Shown: positions 6,637 through 16,900, counted from the first letter of the stretch. The stretch: DNA of 17,336 nucleotides from Oceanospirillaceae bacterium UBA7410 (GCA_002470565.1 DKMQ01000035.1:565-17900); one strand, 5' to 3'. Made by a program: numbers and translations. Notes: generated by a model from the letters alone, not told the origin.

Positions 6637-6722
6637 TGGTACCGGCGGCCGGAGTTGAACCGGCACGAGCAAAGCTCACCACCCCCTCAAGGTGGCGTGT
6701 CTACCAATTCCACCACGTCGGC
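6637..6722 (-). tRNA. leuU: tRNA-Leu, anticodon GAG
   Basis: An 86-nt class II tRNA with encoded CCA (6639-6637). It aligns closely with E. coli leuU: GTGGTGGAATTGGTAGACAC in the D region, anticodon stem CCACC/GGTGG around TTGAGGG (anticodon GAG, reads CUC and CUU), a long variable arm GAGC-TTT-GCTC, and T arm GCCGG-TTCAACT-CCGGC. The acceptor stem GCCGACG/CGCCGGT has a G-U first pair, as in leuU, and an A-C mismatch at position 5:68. It begins 8 nt after the secG stop, so the two are almost certainly co-transcribed, as in other gammaproteobacteria. Confidence 0.97.
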
Positions 6723-6730
6723 ATTACTTT

Positions 6731-7078
6731 TTACTGCGTTACAGGAACATCGCTATCTAGAGGCGTTAGAACTTCTTCAAATACTGGAAGAGTTTGCTCT
6801 ACTGACTCAACAACGGGGATACCCACATCAGAAATACTGCTAGCTTGTTGCTTGGCATACATAGCCAATGCAAAACTGGTCACAAATAAACCAGCTGCTA
6901 AAATAGCTGTAGTACGACTCAGAAAGTTACCTGAGCCACTACTACCAAATACAGTTTGGGAAGCACCACCGCCACCAAAAGAAGCACCTGCATCGGCGCC
7001 TTTACCTTGCTGAATCATTATAAAGCCTATTAAGGCTACAGCTAACAATACATGTACGACTAAGATTGCAACTTCCAT
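6731..7078 (-). CDS. secG: SecG, protein-export membrane protein
   Basis: SecG is the small accessory subunit of the SecYEG translocon in the inner membrane and supports SecA-driven export. The protein has two hydrophobic segments (about residues 3-22 and 56-74) separated by the family signature MIQQGKGADAGASFGGG and VFGSSGSGNFLSRTTAILA, followed by a poorly conserved acidic tail. Length (115 residues) is normal. I chose ATG at 7078; a TTG codon immediately upstream (7079-7081) would add one residue and cannot be excluded. It follows tpiA by 44 bp and precedes tRNA-Leu by 8 bp, the standard secG-leuU arrangement. Confidence 0.97.
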   Translation of the reverse strand: MEVAILVVHVLLAVALIGFIMIQQGKGADAGASFGGGGASQTVFGSSGSGNFLSRTTAILAAGLFVTSFALAMYAKQQASSISDVGIPVVESVEQTLPVFEEVLTPLDSDVPVTQ

Positions 7079-7122
7079 CAAATTTCTCGCTTTACACTAA
7101 TTATGCTTAAATAAGCACTAAT

Positions 7123-7875
7123 CTATTTCGCCGCCTGACCAATGGCCAAAAATGAATCGGCTTGTAATGATGCGCCACCTACTAGGCCGCCATCAATGTC
7201 TGCTTGAGTAAATAACTCTTCAGCACTGGTTGCAGTCACACTGCCTCCATATAAAATCTTCAAACCTACTGCATGCTCTGGAGCTACATCGGCTACATGA
7301 GCACGTATAGCCTGATGCACTTCTTGCGCTTGAGCTGGACTTGCTGTTAATCCAGTTCCAATCGCCCAAACTGGCTCATAAGCCACTACTGCATTGGCAA
7401 AACTATTAGCACCTGCAGCATCAATGACTGCCTGAATTTGACCAGTAACAACACTTATCGTCAAACCTTGCTCACGCTGCTTTAAGGTTTCACCCACACA
7501 TAAAATAGGCGTGAGCTGCATAGCTTGAGTAGCAATAAACTTGGCCGCCACTTGCGCATCGTCTTCTGCATAAAGTGCGCGACGTTCAGAGTGGCCCACC
7601 AAAACGTAGCTAACACCAAACTCTTTAGCCATTGCTAGAGACACTTCCCCAGTATAAGCACCCTTGCTTGCCGCACAAATATTTTGTACGCCAATAGCGA
7701 TACTTGTACCAGATAACTCTGCCTGAGCTTGAGCTAAGTATGGAAACGGAGGAAACACTACAAGTTGAGCATTTGTAACCGATACCGCACCCAGCTTTAG
7801 CTCACTTAATAAAGCTGTTACAGCTTCTTTACTGGCATTCATTTTCCAGTTGCCTGCAACTATCATTTTCGCCAT
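7123..7875 (-). CDS. tpiA: Triosephosphate isomerase
   Basis: TpiA interconverts dihydroxyacetone phosphate and glyceraldehyde 3-phosphate in glycolysis and gluconeogenesis, as a cytosolic TIM-barrel dimer. The 250-residue protein keeps all catalytic residues: Lys11 in AGNWKMN, His95 in VLVGHSERR, Glu167 in VVAYEPVWAIGTG, plus the phosphate-binding LYGGSV near residues 208-213. ATG at 7875 is preferred to the GTG one codon upstream because AAAGG lies about 8 nt before it. The gene lies between glmM and secG, as in Pseudomonas and relatives; E. coli has tpiA elsewhere. A promoter-like pair sits upstream, so it may be transcribed separately from glmM as well as by read-through. Confidence 0.98.
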   Translation of the reverse strand: MAKMIVAGNWKMNASKEAVTALLSELKLGAVSVTNAQLVVFPPFPYLAQAQAELSGTSIAIGVQNICAASKGAYTGEVSLAMAKEFGVSYVLVGHSERRALYAEDDAQVAAKFIATQAMQLTPILCVGETLKQREQGLTISVVTGQIQAVIDAAGANSFANAVVAYEPVWAIGTGLTASPAQAQEVHQAIRAHVADVAPEHAVGLKILYGGSVTATSAEELFTQADIDGGLVGGASLQADSFLAIGQAAK

Positions 7876-7924
7876 CACTATAACCTTTCGTCAAAAAAAC
7901 CAAGGTATTCATTTTAAGCGCGCA

Positions 7925-7953
7925 ATAATACTTAAATTAAGGCGCCTAAACAA
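7925..7953 (-). promoter_or_regulatory. Candidate promoter for tpiA-secG-tRNA-Leu
   Basis: On the minus strand TTGTTT (7953-7948) is followed after exactly 17 bp by TATTAT (7930-7925). The -10 matches consensus at five of six positions, the -35 at its TTG. The predicted start near 7918 gives a leader of about 40 nt before the tpiA ATG. It lies in the 131-bp gap after glmM, where an internal promoter is plausible. Confidence 0.4.
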
Positions 7954-8006
7954 GGGACTTGCCCTTATTACTGCATAAATAGCCGACAATACAAGTTTGA
8001 TTGAGC

Positions 8007-9338
8007 TTACTTAATGAGCTCATTCACATCATGGGCCAGCTCTTGAGCGTATTGGTTAACTAGGTCAACATCTTCACCTTCTACCATTACACGCACTACA
8101 GGCTCTGTACCTGAAGACCGCAACAAAACACGTCCTCGGCTACCCATACGCTTTTCAATGGCATCAACTGCAGTATCTATAGCTGGAAAATCTACCAAAT
8201 TAACTCGGTTAGCAAAGCGTAAATTAATCAATTTTTGTGGCATTTTTTGCATTTCGTTTTTTAATTCATGTAACGTTTTACCACTAGATTGCATAGCTTG
8301 AAGCACCTGCAAAGCAGCAACAATGCCATCACCAGTGGTGGTAAGGTCCCTACAAATTAGGTGCCCTGATGATTCACCACCTAACTTCCAACCTTTCTCT
8401 CTAAGCTGTTGCATGACATAGCGATCACCTACTTTAGCCCGCACAAAGTCGATACCTAAGTCTTTGAGTCCAAGCTCCATACCCAAATTACTCATTTGCG
8501 TACCTACCACACCACCTTCTAGCTGGCCGTTACGCTTCAGACTAGCAGCAATAATAAACATCAGCTCATCGCCATCTACTTCATCACCCGTGTGGTCTAC
8601 CATGATGACACGATCTCCATCGCCATCTAAGGCGATACCTAAATCGGCCTCTTGTAAGCGCACTACTTTGCGCAACATGGCAATAGATGTAGACCCGCAC
8701 TCTTGGTTAATATTCAAGCCATCTGGGTCTATGCCAATACTCGTAACGTCGGCACCTAACTCATGCAGTACATTGGGCGCAATGTGGTAGGTAGCACCAT
8801 GAGCACAGTCAAGAACGATTTTCATACCCTTTAAACTAGTATGATGACTGACCGTACCTTTACAAAATTCAATATATCGTCCAGCAGCATCTGCAATCCG
8901 CTTAGCACGACCTAACTCCTCTGGTGCCACACACTCCATTACCTCTTGAAGCTTATCTTCAATAGCTGCCTCCACAGAATCTGCTAGCTTGGTACCCTGT
9001 GCAGAAAAAAACTTAATACCATTATCTTTATAACCATTATGCGACGCACTGATCACTATGCCTGCTTCTGCATGAAAGGTACGAGTTAAATAAGCTACGG
9101 CAGGCGTTGGCATAGGGCCTAACAACCGCACATCTACACCGGCTGCAGATAAACCCGCTTGAAGAGCTGATTCGAACATATAGCCAGAAATTCGTGTGTC
9201 CTTACCAATCAAAACAGTGCTGCGGCCATGCTCTGAGAATACTTTTCCCATAGCCCAACCAAGCTTTAACATGAAATCGGGGGTAATGGGGTATTCTCCA
9301 CAACAACCTCGTATGCCATCTGTTCCAAAATATTTCAT
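8007..9338 (-). CDS. glmM: Phosphoglucosamine mutase
   Basis: GlmM converts glucosamine 6-phosphate to glucosamine 1-phosphate for UDP-GlcNAc, the precursor of peptidoglycan and LPS. The 443-residue cytosolic protein starts with the family's [10 protein letters not shown]. It has the active-site phosphoserine loop [16 protein letters not shown] with Ser99 as the catalytic serine, the Mg2+ loop DGDGDR (238-243), the sugar-binding loop GGESSGH, and the phosphate-binding [15 protein letters not shown] near the C-terminus. All four alpha-D-phosphohexomutase domains are present at normal length. ATG at 9338 has AGGA about 7 nt upstream. It follows folP by 65 bp, the conserved folP-glmM pair. Confidence 0.98.
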   Translation of the reverse strand: MKYFGTDGIRGCCGEYPITPDFMLKLGWAMGKVFSEHGRSTVLIGKDTRISGYMFESALQAGLSAAGVDVRLLGPMPTPAVAYLTRTFHAEAGIVISASHNGYKDNGIKFFSAQGTKLADSVEAAIEDKLQEVMECVAPEELGRAKRIADAAGRYIEFCKGTVSHHTSLKGMKIVLDCAHGATYHIAPNVLHELGADVTSIGIDPDGLNINQECGSTSIAMLRKVVRLQEADLGIALDGDGDRVIMVDHTGDEVDGDELMFIIAASLKRNGQLEGGVVGTQMSNLGMELGLKDLGIDFVRAKVGDRYVMQQLREKGWKLGGESSGHLICRDLTTTGDGIVAALQVLQAMQSSGKTLHELKNEMQKMPQKLINLRFANRVNLVDFPAIDTAVDAIEKRMGSRGRVLLRSSGTEPVVRVMVEGEDVDLVNQYAQELAHDVNELIK

Positions 9339-9403
9339 GCTGAATTCCTATTTAAACTATCCATTGTTGAGGTTTGGGCTTGATGATAGATTTTGTCTAA
9401 CCA

Positions 9404-10258
9404 TTACTGGCTTACTGTTACATCACTGTTTATTATGGCATGAGTCATACGCAGCGCATCTACAGTAGGGGCAACATCATGTACCCGAACTATCCTAGCG
9501 CCACGCTCATAAGCCATCACAGAAGTCGCTAGACCACCATGCAGTCGCTGGTCTACCGGACGATTCAATACATTTCCAATCATACTTTTACGCGACATTC
9601 CTACTAATATTGGCAAGCCTTTGTTGGCTAATACACTTAGATGTTTAAGCAATTGTAGATTATGGACCAAGGTTTTACCAAAACCAAAACCAGGGTCAAT
9701 AATGATACGTTCTGTGGGAATACCAACTAGGTTGCATTGCTCAATACGCTCATCAAAATAATGACCAATATCTGACACCACAGAATTATAGGAAGGATTA
9801 ATTTGCATAGTTTTAGGGTCACCCTGCATGTGCATAAGGCACACAGGCAGCTTAGTGTCTGCCGCAGCTTGCAGGGCACCTTTGCGCCCTAGCGCACGCA
9901 CATCATTGATTAGGCCTGCACCAGCTTCAGCAGCAAGGGTCATCACTTCAGGGGTGCTGGTGTCGATGGACACAACAATATCTAATGAAGCTTTAATCGC
10001 TTCAATAACGGGAATGACACGGTCTATTTCTTCCTGCACTGATACAGGATCTGCACCTGGTCGTGTGGACTCACCACCAATATCAAGAAAACTTGCACCC
10101 TGCGCTACCATGGCGCGGGCACGAACCATAGCTGCATCTAGACACAATGTCTGACTGGCAAAAAAATCTCCACCGTCAGAAAAAGAATCGGGAGTGACAT
10201 TGATCACTCCCATAACGTGGGGCTGAGTTAAATCCAGCCGTTGATCAGCAAAAAGCAT
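9404..10258 (-). CDS. folP: Dihydropteroate synthase
   Basis: FolP joins p-aminobenzoate to 6-hydroxymethyl-dihydropterin diphosphate to give dihydropteroate in folate synthesis; it is the sulfonamide target. The 284-residue TIM barrel shows VMGVINVTPDSFSDGG, GGESTRPGA, SIDTSTPEV, LINDVRALG, CLMHMQGDPKTMQ, IIDPGFGFGK, LVGMSRKSMIG and RVHDV, in the family order. I start it at ATG 10258 because that aligns with the E. coli N-terminus (MLFADQRLDL against MKLFAQGTSLDL). A GTG 36 bp upstream, inside ftsH, would add 12 residues. The ATG lies 1 nt after the ftsH stop, so translation is probably coupled to ftsH. Confidence 0.97.
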   Translation of the reverse strand: MLFADQRLDLTQPHVMGVINVTPDSFSDGGDFFASQTLCLDAAMVRARAMVAQGASFLDIGGESTRPGADPVSVQEEIDRVIPVIEAIKASLDIVVSIDTSTPEVMTLAAEAGAGLINDVRALGRKGALQAAADTKLPVCLMHMQGDPKTMQINPSYNSVVSDIGHYFDERIEQCNLVGIPTERIIIDPGFGFGKTLVHNLQLLKHLSVLANKGLPILVGMSRKSMIGNVLNRPVDQRLHGGLATSVMAYERGARIVRVHDVAPTVDALRMTHAIINSDVTVSQ

Positions 10259-10259
10259 C

Positions 10260-12224
10260 TTAGCTTGGCGCTTCGTCAGCACCTGGCACGTCACTGCTGC
10301 CTGCGTCTAGATCTGCTTCAGAAACTGTCGATTGCTCTTCTGGGGCATCAGGACTAGAGCCTCCATCAGTTTTTGAACCATTATTGTCATTGTCATCCCA
10401 GCCAGCTGGAGGTGAAACTTCTTGACGAGCCAATAACTGATCTAGCTGACCAGAGTCTATAGTTTCATACTTCATCAATGCGTTAGCCATAGAGTCAAGA
10501 ATATCTCTATTGTCATGTAAAATAGTATTGGCGCGCGCATAACAATTATCAATAATATCTTTTATTTCACCATCAATTATTGATGTGGTTTCATCTGAAA
10601 AGCCTTTAGCTCCTTGGCCTTGTGCACCACTAAACGGATCAGAATCTTCTGCTTCGTATAGTAGCGGACCTAATTTTTCTGACAAGCCCCACTTAGTCAC
10701 CATATTACGTGCTAGTTGAGTGGCGCGTTGTATATCATTAGATGCACCTGTAGTGACACCGTCTTTACCTAAGGTCATTTCTTCAGCAATACGGCCACCA
10801 TAAAGGCTGCATATTTGACTCAAGATACCTTGGCGGGACAAGCTATAACGATCTTCTTCAGGTAAAAACATAGTCACACCTAAAGCACGACCACGGGGAA
10901 TAATAGTCACCTTATATACTGGATCATGATCTGGCACTAAGCGGCCAACAATAGCATGGCCTGCCTCATGATAAGCCGTGTTAAGCTTTTCTTTAGGCTG
11001 CATCACCATAGATTTACGCTCTGCACCCATCATAATTTTGTCTTTAGCTTTTTCTAGCTCGTCCATGCCTACAGTGCGTTTGTTTAAACGTGCAGTAAAT
11101 AACGCCGCTTCATTCACAAGGTTAGCTAAGTCTGCACCTGAAAAACCCGGTGTGCCACGAGCAATAAGCTTAGCTTTTACATCATCACCCAAAGGTACTT
11201 TTTTGAGATGTACGTTAAGAATTTGTTCGCGACCCAGGATATCTGGCAAGGATACATGCACCTGACGGTCAAAACGACCAGGACGCAACAATGCAGAATC
11301 TAGTACATCTGGACGGTTAGTCGCTGCAATAACAATGATACCTTCGTTACCTTCAAAACCATCCATCTCTACTAACAACTGGTTTAGTGTTTGCTCTCGC
11401 TCATCATTGCCTCCACCCATGCCGGTGCCACGCTGACGGCCTACAGCATCTATTTCATCGATAAAGATAATACATGGAGCCTGTTTTTTAGCTTGTTCGA
11501 ACATATCACGCACACGTGATGCACCTACACCCACAAACATTTCAACAAAGTCAGAGCCTGAAATACTAAAGAAAGGCACCTTAGCTTCACCTGCAATAGC
11601 CTTAGCTAACAAGGTTTTACCTGTACCTGGAGCGCCAGACATGAGTATGCCACGAGGGATATGCCCACCTAAACGTTGGAATTTTCCAGGATCACGCAAA
11701 AACTCTACTAATTCTTCTACATCTTCTTTAGCTTCTTCTACGCCTGCAACATCTGCAAAGGTCGTCTTAATTTGATCTTCACTTATTAGTCTAGCCTTGC
11801 TCTTGCCAAACGACATAGGGCCACCCTTGCCGCCTGCACCGCCTTGCATCTGGCGCATAAAGAACATAAATACCACAATAATAATTAAAATTGGGGCACT
11901 AGCCACTAAGAGCTGCATCCAAATGCTCTGTTGCTCTGGCTGCTTGCCTACTATTTCAACTTCATGAGTCAATAAATCATCTACTAACTTAGGATCTGAC
12001 AACGCAGGGCGAACTACTTCGAAACTAGAGCCATCGCCAAAGTTACCCGTAATAATGATGCCATCGACTTCAATATTTCTAACTTGATCACGCTGAACTG
12101 ACTGCACAAACTCTGAATAACTCACACGATTGGGCGCAGATTCTTGAGTAAAGTTGTTAAATACCGTCAGCAGCACTGCTGCGATGATAAGCCATAAAAC
12201 CAAATTTTTTGTCATGTTGTTCAA
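10260..12224 (-). CDS. ftsH: ATP-dependent zinc metalloprotease FtsH
   Basis: FtsH is the inner-membrane AAA+ protease that degrades unfolded membrane proteins and regulators such as LpxC and sigma-32 in E. coli. The 654-residue protein has a transmembrane segment at about 8-22, a periplasmic domain, a second transmembrane segment near 104-123, Walker A GAPGTGKT (197-204), Walker B IIFIDE with Asp256-Glu257, arginine fingers in the second region of homology, the zinc motif HEAGH (419-423) and Asp497 as third zinc ligand. I choose TTG at 12224: AGGAG (12236-12232) lies 7 nt upstream, whereas the ATG three codons in is too far from it. A longer reading to 12365 runs into rlmE and adds no conserved sequence. 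The acidic C-terminal tail is normal for the family. Confidence 0.96.
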   Translation of the reverse strand: MNNMTKNLVLWLIIAAVLLTVFNNFTQESAPNRVSYSEFVQSVQRDQVRNIEVDGIIITGNFGDGSSFEVVRPALSDPKLVDDLLTHEVEIVGKQPEQQSIWMQLLVASAPILIIIVVFMFFMRQMQGGAGGKGGPMSFGKSKARLISEDQIKTTFADVAGVEEAKEDVEELVEFLRDPGKFQRLGGHIPRGILMSGAPGTGKTLLAKAIAGEAKVPFFSISGSDFVEMFVGVGASRVRDMFEQAKKQAPCIIFIDEIDAVGRQRGTGMGGGNDEREQTLNQLLVEMDGFEGNEGIIVIAATNRPDVLDSALLRPGRFDRQVHVSLPDILGREQILNVHLKKVPLGDDVKAKLIARGTPGFSGADLANLVNEAALFTARLNKRTVGMDELEKAKDKIMMGAERKSMVMQPKEKLNTAYHEAGHAIVGRLVPDHDPVYKVTIIPRGRALGVTMFLPEEDRYSLSRQGILSQICSLYGGRIAEEMTLGKDGVTTGASNDIQRATQLARNMVTKWGLSEKLGPLLYEAEDSDPFSGAQGQGAKGFSDETTSIIDGEIKDIIDNCYARANTILHDNRDILDSMANALMKYETIDSGQLDQLLARQEVSPPAGWDDNDNNGSKTDGGSSPDAPEEQSTVSEADLDAGSSDVPGADEAPS

Positions 12225-12267
12225 GTATAGACTCCTAATCCTCTGTGCGAGGGGGTTCGGTAGTAAG

Positions 12268-12287
12268 AAAAATAAACTAGGTTTATT
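12268..12287 (-). terminator. Possible weak attenuator between rlmE and ftsH
   Basis: A 7-bp AT-rich stem (arms 12271-12277 and 12281-12287, AATAAAC/GTTTATT, 3-nt loop) overlaps the rlmE stop codon and is followed on the minus strand by TTTCTT. It resembles an intrinsic terminator but has little GC, so it probably only tempers read-through into ftsH, or marks a processing point. Confidence 0.3.
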
Positions 12288-12906
12288 GCCCTTTAAAGCC
12301 GGTTGCCAATTGATAAACTTCTCTAGATCGTCCACGAGAAGCATCGGGTTTACGTGATCGTACATTAGTAAAGCTTGTACGCGTGTCTTTTAATAAGTCA
12401 TCAAACCCTTCGCCATGAAACACCTTAGTGACAAATGCGCCACCAGGTTTCAATACACTACGAGCCATATCCAAAGCTAGCTCAACCAAATACATAGAGC
12501 CTGGCTGATCAATCGCTGGGTTACCACTCATATTGGGGGCCATATCAGAAATTACAAGGTCTGCTTTTTCACCACCCAGCGCTGCTACAATCTGATCATA
12601 AACAGCTTGCTCGGTAAAATCACCTTGCACGAAGGTCACATCGGCAATGGAATCCATAGCTAATATATCTGAAGCGACTACTGTGCCTTCTTCGCCCACT
12701 AACTGCACCGCAACTTGTGTCCAACCTCCAGGGGCTGCACCCAAATCAACTACGGTCATTCCTGGGCGAATTAAGCGGTCTTTTTTACTTATTTCAAGCA
12801 GTTTATAGCTGGCCCGTGAACGGTATCCATCCTTTTGCGCCTGTTTAACATAGGGGTCGTCAAAGTGCTCTTTTAGCCAATTACTACTGGTTTTTGATCT
12901 AGCCAA
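12283..12906 (-). CDS. rlmE: 23S rRNA (uridine-2552-2'-O)-methyltransferase RlmE
   Basis: RlmE (FtsJ/RrmJ) 2'-O-methylates U2552 in the A-loop of 23S rRNA late in 50S assembly. The 207-residue protein has the SAM-binding motif [11 protein letters not shown] (52-62), the conserved SDMAPNMSG (120-128), and the catalytic tetrad as Lys35, Asp121, Lys161 and Glu196, matching E. coli K38-D124-K164-E199. The N-terminus [15 protein letters not shown] is like that of Pseudomonas homologues. The start is TTG at 12906; no ATG precedes the conserved region, and the Shine-Dalgarno (AGAGA) is only moderate. It is 58 bp before ftsH, the classic rlmE-ftsH pair, and divergent from yhbY. Confidence 0.96.
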   Translation of the reverse strand: MARSKTSSNWLKEHFDDPYVKQAQKDGYRSRASYKLLEISKKDRLIRPGMTVVDLGAAPGGWTQVAVQLVGEEGTVVASDILAMDSIADVTFVQGDFTEQAVYDQIVAALGGEKADLVISDMAPNMSGNPAIDQPGSMYLVELALDMARSVLKPGGAFVTKVFHGEGFDDLLKDTRTSFTNVRSRKPDASRGRSREVYQLATGFKGQ

Positions 12907-12920
12907 GGGAATCTCTACTA

Positions 12921-12986
12921 ATTGTACGAAAGTAAATGGGTAAATCTAGCTGCTAACAAGCGTAAACGCCAGACATGCGGTATAAT
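12921..12986. promoter_or_regulatory. Divergent promoter region between rlmE and yhbY
   Basis: Two -10-like boxes face apart. On the plus strand TATAAT (12981-12986), a perfect -10, would start the yhbY transcript near 12993, leaving a leader of about 67 nt that contains a CATAGG/CCTATG hairpin (13007-13031). On the minus strand TACAAT (12926-12921) would start the rlmE transcript about 10 nt before its TTG codon. Neither has a convincing -35 at 16-18 bp, so both are tentative. Confidence 0.35.
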
Positions 12987-13059
12987 GATTTTAAGTTTAA
13001 CACAGCCATAGGGCCTATCCATAGACCTATGACGCCCAACAATTTATCTTTGGACAATC

Positions 13060-13362
13060 ATGAATTTAGCTCAATCACAGAAAAAACAATTCCGCTCTAT
13101 TGGCCATGACTTGCATCCGCTGGTTACTGTGGCTGCTAAGGGGCTTTCCGAAACAGTAATGACAGAAATTAATCGCGCTTTATTTGATCACGAATTGATT
13201 AAGGTGAAATTTTCTGTTGGTGATCGAGAGGTTAAAAACACCCTCATTGCCGACATGTGCAAGCAGACAGGTGCCACACTAGTTCAGGCTGTTGGCAATG
13301 TAGCGCTTGTGTATTTAAACAACCCAAATGCAGACCCTAAAAAATCTAACATAGAAGGCTAG
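13060..13362 (+). CDS. yhbY: YhbY, CRM-domain RNA-binding protein of the large ribosomal subunit
   Basis: YhbY is a small RNA-binding protein associated with pre-50S ribosomal particles. The 100-residue product is a single CRM domain: an N-terminal HPLVTVAAKGLSETV segment carrying the GxxG-like loop (AKGLS), then HELIKVKFSVGDRE, and C-terminal ATLVQAVGNVALVYLNN, all family features. It is the only plus-strand gene here and diverges from rlmE, as yhbY does in E. coli. The ATG at 13060 is preceded by a weak TGGA. It converges on greA, with a 14-bp perfect hairpin in the 82-bp gap. Confidence 0.95.
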   Translation: MNLAQSQKKQFRSIGHDLHPLVTVAAKGLSETVMTEINRALFDHELIKVKFSVGDREVKNTLIADMCKQTGATLVQAVGNVALVYLNNPNADPKKSNIEG

Positions 13363-13373
13363 ATTTTTACCTA

Positions 13374-13412
13374 TATTTACAACACCTAAGTTAAACAAAG
13401 GTGTTGTAAATA
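13374..13412. terminator. Perfect hairpin between convergent yhbY and greA
   Basis: A 14-bp perfect inverted repeat (arms 13374-13387 and 13399-13412, TATTTACAACACCT and its complement) surrounds an 11-nt loop. It begins 11 nt after the yhbY stop and ends 32 nt before the greA stop. Neither strand has a clean T-run after the stem, so it is not a textbook intrinsic terminator. Its place between convergent genes suggests a bidirectional 3' end or an mRNA-stabilising stem. Confidence 0.55.
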
Positions 13413-13444
13413 GCTTGCTCCAGCCACTAGGGCAACTAAAGCAG

Positions 13445-13930
13445 TCAGGCGATATGCTCAACTTTAGCAATCTCGTAATGAATCACGCCGCCAGGTGTGG
13501 TTACCTTCACCTCATCGCCTTCGCTTTTTGCGATTAATGCTCGTGCAATAGGTGAACCGATAGAAATTTTCCCAGCTTTAATATCAGCTTCATCTTGGCC
13601 CACAATACAGTAGGTTTTTTCTTCATCATCATCTAGGTTAATGATGGTCACTGTGGCCCCAAAAATGACCTTACCCGTATATGGGATTTGGCTAACATCG
13701 ATCACCTGCACCAATGAAAGCTTAGCTTCAACTTCCTGAATGCGGCCCTCACAAAAGCTTTGCTGTTCACGAGCCGCATGATATTCAGCATTCTCTTTTA
13801 AATCACCATGTTCTCGCGCTGTAGCGATGTCTTGAATAATTCGTGGGCGAGTCACACTTTTTAACTCTGTTAGCTCAGCACGTAGCATTTTTTCGCCACG
13901 CACTGTCATGGGGACTTTAGTAATCGCCAT
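13445..13930 (-). CDS. greA: Transcript cleavage factor GreA
   Basis: GreA enters the RNA polymerase secondary channel and stimulates cleavage of backtracked RNA. The 161-residue protein has the N-terminal antiparallel coiled coil with tip motif [19 protein letters not shown], where Asp43 and Glu46 correspond to the metal-positioning Asp41 and Glu44 of E. coli. The C-terminal FKBP-like domain includes [16 protein letters not shown] and [16 protein letters not shown]. Length and order are normal. ATG at 13930 has AAGGA about 9-10 nt upstream. It starts 12 nt after carB and is therefore the last gene of the carAB-greA operon. Confidence 0.98.
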   Translation of the reverse strand: MAITKVPMTVRGEKMLRAELTELKSVTRPRIIQDIATAREHGDLKENAEYHAAREQQSFCEGRIQEVEAKLSLVQVIDVSQIPYTGKVIFGATVTIINLDDDEEKTYCIVGQDEADIKAGKISIGSPIARALIAKSEGDEVKVTTPGGVIHYEIAKVEHIA

Positions 13931-13942
13931 AATTCGTTTTCC

Positions 13943-16900
13943 TTACGCTGTTAACGTTGCGTGCATATCTTGCAAACGACGTACTTCTTGTTCTTCGCCA
14001 AATACCAATGCTTCTATGATGGCAAGGCCACCTGTTAAAGTCGTAGAGTAAGGCACTTTATGTTGTAAAGCAGAGCGACGAATCAGTGATGAATCATTAA
14101 TAGCTTGGCGACCTTCAGTAGTGTTGACTACAAAGGTAATCTCATCGTTTTTGATTTTATCAACAATATTAGGGCGCCCTTCCATTACTTTATTGACTAA
14201 CTCACACTCAAAGCCAGCTTCAGACAATGTTTTTTGTGTGCCACTAGTAGCAACCAAAGTAAAGCCAAGGTCTAACAAACCCGACGCCAATTTAAGGCTT
14301 GCTACCTTGTCTGCCTCACGCACGGACACAAACACCTTGCCAGTTATGGGCATGGCTTGGCCTGTACCAATGTGAGCCTTTGCAAAAGCTTCAGCGAAGC
14401 TTTGACCTATACCCATAACCTCACCTGTTGATTTCATTTCTGGGCTCAGAATTGGGTCAACACCTGGGAACTTATCAAACGGAAACACTGCTTCTTTAAC
14501 ACTAAAATACCCTGGAATAATCTCTTGGGTAAAACCGATGTCTGCCAGACTTTTACCAGCCATTACCTGTGCGCCGATATCAGCCAAAGACACACCGATA
14601 CATTTAGAAACAAAAGGCACAGTGCGAGATGCGCGAGGGTTCACTTCGATGACATAGATTTCGCCATCTTGCCATGCCAACTGAGTGTTCATTAGGCCAA
14701 TAACGCCTAGCTCTAAAGCCATACGCTTCACTTGATCACGCATCGCATCTTGTACATCTTTGGGTAGGTCATAAGGCGGCAATGAACAAGCAGAGTCGCC
14801 AGAATGAATTCCAGCTTGCTCAATGTGCTGCATAATGGCACCAATTACTACCTGCTCACCGTCACACACAGCATCAATATCTACTTCTACAGCATTACTT
14901 AAAAAGCGATCTAATAACACTGGTGAGTCGTGAGACACCTGAACAGCTTCGTTCATATACCGCTTAAGCTCAGTTTCTTTGTGAACAATCTCCATAGCAC
15001 GACCACCTAATACATAGGACGGGCGAACCACTAGAGGGTATCCGATTTTTTCTGCTGCACGCACGGCTTCTTCTTGAGTACGAACCGTGGCATTTTCTGG
15101 CTGTAATAAACCTAAACGCTGAATCATTTGTTGAAAGCGTTCACGGTCTTCAGCACGGTCTATCGCTTCTGGGCTAGTACCAAGTATAGGCACTCCAGCA
15201 TTTTCAAGATCTACCGCAAGCTTAAGTGGTGTTTGGCCACCATACTGCACTATTACACCTTCAGGCTGTTCAAGATGTACGATCTCAAGCACATCTTCTA
15301 GCGTGACAGATTCAAAATACAAACGGTCAGATGTGTCGTAGTCTGTGGACACAGTTTCTGGGTTACAGTTCACCATGATGGTTTCATAACCTTGTCTGCG
15401 CATCGTTAAAGCTGCATGCACACAACAATAGTCAAACTCAATACCTTGACCAATACGGTTAGGGCCACCACCTAAAATCATGATTTTTTTACGATCACTA
15501 GGACGCGACTCACACTCTTCTTCATAGGTAGAGTACATATAGGCTGTGTCAGTTGAAAACTCAGCTGCACAGGTGTCTACACGCTTGTATACAGGACGAA
15601 TTCCTAACTTTTGACGATGCTGACGGAAACCCTTTTCAGTAAGACCTAACAATTTAGCCAACCGAATGTCAGAAAAGCCCTTACGCTTAAGGTTGTATAC
15701 ACGGCCATAATCAAGATCTGCAAGGCCCAATGTACCAAGGTTTGCTTCTTCTTTAATTAAGTCTTGTAGCTGTACTAAAAACCAAGGATCAATGCCAGAG
15801 TATGCATACACTTCTGGAATATCCATACCCATACGCAAAGCATCACCAACGTATTGAATACGATCAGCGCGAGGAATTTTTAACTCAGCAACGATTCTGC
15901 TACGGGCATCTTCTTGGGTAATATCAAGGATAGGATCCAAGCCATGAATACCTGTTTCTAAGCCGCGTAGCGCTTTTTGTAATGACTCTTGAAAGGTGCG
16001 GCCTATGGCCATCACTTCACCAACAGATTTCATTTGTGTTGTTAAACGGTCATCTGCCTGAGGGAATTTTTCAAAGGTAAAACGAGGTATTTTAGTAACG
16101 ACATAATCAATCGAAGGCTCAAACGAGGCTGGTGTAGCGCCGCCTGTGATTTCGTTTTGTAGCTCGTCTAAGGTATAACCTACAGCCAGCTTAGCTGCCA
16201 CTCGAGCAATAGGAAAACCGGTCGCTTTAGAAGCCAATGCTGATGAGCGAGACACACGAGGGTTCATTTCGATCACCACCATGCGACCATCTTCTGGATT
16301 CACACCAAACTGAACGTTAGATCCACCAGTTTCTACTCCGATTTCACGCAGCACTGCCAATGAGGCATTGCGCATAATCTGGTATTCTTTGTCGGTAAGA
16401 GTTTGAGCTGGAGCAACAGTGATGGAGTCACCTGTGTGCACACCCATGGCATCAAAGTTTTCAATGGCACAAATAATAATGCAGTTGTCATTGGTGTCGC
16501 GCACCACTTCCATTTCGTATTCTTTCCAGCCAATCAAAGATTCATCGATTAGCAGCTCACTAGTAGGTGAAAGATCTAGTCCACGAACACAAATCTCTTC
16601 AAACTCTTCACGGTTGTATGCGATACCGCCACCTGAACCACCCATCGTAAAGGACGGGCGAATGATGGCCGGAAAACCAATGCGGGTTTGCACATCAAAC
16701 GCTTCTTCTAGAGTGTGGGCAATTTCTGCCCGAGGACATTCAAGGCCAATGTTTTTCATAGCCTTGTCAAAGCGATTACGGTCTTCTGCTTTATCTATAG
16801 TGTCTGCATCAGCACCGATCATTTCTACATTGTATTTTTCCAGCACTCCCATGCGGTTCAGGTCTAACGCGCAGTTAAGCGCAGTTTGGCCACCCATGGT

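Noticed and set aside
6633..7013. 126-codon plus-strand ORF over tRNA-Leu and secG
   Set aside because: It reads through the complement of the tRNA and of secG, both firmly identified on the minus strand.
10259..10294. GTG start for FolP giving 12 more residues
   Set aside because: The ATG at 10258 matches the normal family N-terminus; the extra residues come from inside ftsH.
12225..12365. N-terminal extension of FtsH by 47 residues
   Set aside because: The extension overlaps rlmE, has no family similarity, and a strong AGGAG sits correctly before the internal TTG at 12224.
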